DNA of 6,172 nt from an uncultured Phycisphaerales bacterium (GTDB taxonomy: Bacteria; Planctomycetota; Phycisphaerae; WQYP01), in contig CALCHA010000707.1 in the NCBI GenBank assembly GCA_937901265.1, positions 1 to 6,172 on the forward strand. The letters are read 5' to 3'. Both the position numbers and the translations under genes were made by a program. Each line of letters begins with the position of its first letter. Positions within the stretch are counted from its first letter, which is position 1. Under the pieces are notes generated by a model. The model saw only the letters and a program-made list of their open reading frames with translations. It had not been told where the DNA came from and searched no databases. Of the stretch, positions 5,191 to 6,172 are shown piece after piece.

Positions 5191-6172
5191 ATGCGCGACC
5201 CCCGTATCGACAAGCTTGCTGAAGTCCTGGTCAACTATTCCACCGGCGTCAAAAAGGGCGACCTCGTGCGCATCGGCGGCGAAACCGCCGGGCTTCCCCT
5301 CATCGAAGCCCTCTTCGAAAAAGTCCTCATCGCCGGCGGCCATCCCTTCCTCAACCTCACCAACGACACCATGGACGAAGCCCTCTTCCGCTTCGCCTCC
5401 GACGACCAGCTTTCCTTCATCAACCCCATCCAGCAGTTCATGGTCGAAAAAATCGACGTCTACTTCGGCATCTGGGCCGACGTAAACACCAAGTGCCTGA
5501 GCAACGTCGACCCCGCCAAGCAAGCCCTCAGTTCCCAGGCCCGCAAACCCTTTCTCAAGCGCCTCCTCGAACGCGCTGCCAAAAAGGAGCTCCGCTGGAC
5601 CGGCACCCGGTTCCCCACAACCGGTGCCGCACAGGACGCTGAAATGTCCCTCCGCGACTACGAAGATTTTGTCTTCCGGGCGGGCCTCCTCCACCTCCCC
5701 GACCCCATCGCCGCGTGGAAAGCCGTCTCCGAAAAACAGCAGCGCCTCGTCGATTTCCTCAACCGTGCCAAAGAAGTCCGCGTCATCGGCCTCGACACCG
5801 ACCTCCGCGTCGCCGTCGAAGGTCGAACCTGGATCAACTGCGATGGCCACGAAAATTTCCCCGATGGCGAAGTCTTCACCGGCCCGATCGAGGACGCCAC
5901 CGAGGGAACCATCCGCTACTCCTTCCCCGCCGTCCACCATGGCCGCGAGGTCCACGACATCTCCCTCACCTTCAAGGCCGGAAAGGTCGTCGACGCACAC
6001 GCCGCCAAAGGCGAAGACTTCCTCCTCACCATGATCGATCAGGACCCCGGCGCCCGTACCCTCGGCGAGTTCGCCATCGGTACCAACTTCGGCATCACCA
6101 AATACACCAAAAACACACTCTTCGATGAAAAAATCGGCAGAACTTGCCACGCCGCCCTCGGTGCCGCCTACC
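5191..6172 (+). CDS. M29-family metallo-aminopeptidase (AmpS/aminopeptidase T type), 3' end cut by window
   Basis: Removes N-terminal amino acids from peptides in the cytoplasm using a two-metal centre; no signal peptide is present. The first 327 residues are visible; family members run to roughly 360-410. The start region (DKLAEVLVNYSTGVKKGDLV, 7-26) and FRFASDDQLSFINP (66-79) are typical of the family N-domain. The metal-site segments are NFPDGEVFTGPIEDATEG (222-239), giving E227; LGEFAIGTNFGI (291-302), giving E293; and FDEKIGRTCHAALG (311-324), giving H320. These correspond to Glu250, Glu316 and His345 of Thermus aminopeptidase T; the 66-residue E-to-E spacing is the same. The remaining His/Asp ligands (HxD motif) lie beyond the window. 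AGGA seven bases before the ATG supports the start. Codons end overwhelmingly in C, unlike the adjacent rhomboid gene. Confidence 0.95.
   Translation, partial: MRDPRIDKLAEVLVNYSTGVKKGDLVRIGGETAGLPLIEALFEKVLIAGGHPFLNLTNDTMDEALFRFASDDQLSFINPIQQFMVEKIDVYFGIWADVNTKCLSNVDPAKQALSSQARKPFLKRLLERAAKKELRWTGTRFPTTGAAQDAEMSLRDYEDFVFRAGLLHLPDPIAAWKAVSEKQQRLVDFLNRAKEVRVIGLDTDLRVAVEGRTWINCDGHENFPDGEVFTGPIEDATEGTIRYSFPAVHHGREVHDISLTFKAGKVVDAHAAKGEDFLLTMIDQDPGARTLGEFAIGTNFGITKYTKNTLFDEKIGRTCHAALGAAY

Noticed and set aside
5104..6150. N-terminal extension of the rhomboid frame, antisense to the aminopeptidase
   Set aside because: Strongly acidic, low-complexity translation opposite a recognisable M29 enzyme; the GTG at 5103 has a good ribosome site and a family-typical N-terminus.

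Overview
This is a GC-rich, gene-dense bacterial window with six protein-coding genes, two of them cut by the window ends. I see no rRNA, tRNA, CRISPR array, insertion sequence or phage gene. The gene content suggests a Gram-negative, LPS-bearing member of the Planctomycetota/PVC group. The signs are an ADP-heptose epimerase next to a LolA-like protein, exported WD40 and Trp-rich helical proteins, and a rhomboid protease whose N-terminus (MGLYDRDYYR) I recall as common in planctomycete homologues. This assignment is inference from gene style, not from a marker gene.

Layout. (1) Bases 1-1316, minus strand: hldD (ADP-L-glycero-D-manno-heptose 6-epimerase), followed 60 bp downstream by a LolA-like protein that runs off the left end. 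Both point to outer-membrane/LPS biogenesis and are probably co-transcribed. hldD has a candidate promoter of its own with a consensus TATAAT. (2) Bases 1383-4304: a divergent pair of exported proteins, a seven-bladed WD40 propeller (minus) and a 527-residue helical protein resembling DUF4034-type proteins (plus), sharing a 114-bp intergenic region. (3) Bases 4318-5103, minus: a six-helix rhomboid intramembrane serine protease with a complete catalytic dyad, starting at GTG. (4) Bases 5191 to the right end, plus: an M29-family metallo-aminopeptidase, cut before its last metal ligands.

No classical defence system or biosynthetic cluster is present. The most interesting signals are structural. 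A roughly 3-kb central block, which is exactly the WD40/DUF4034-like pair, has GC skew opposite to both flanks. The leader between that pair contains a near copy of the 3' end of 16S rRNA (an anti-Shine-Dalgarno element) that can pair with the downstream ribosome binding site, and on the other strand forms a strong ribosome site for a six-codon leader ORF. A four-run G-rich tract lies at the 3' end of the WD40 gene. All of these are hypotheses from reading the sequence.
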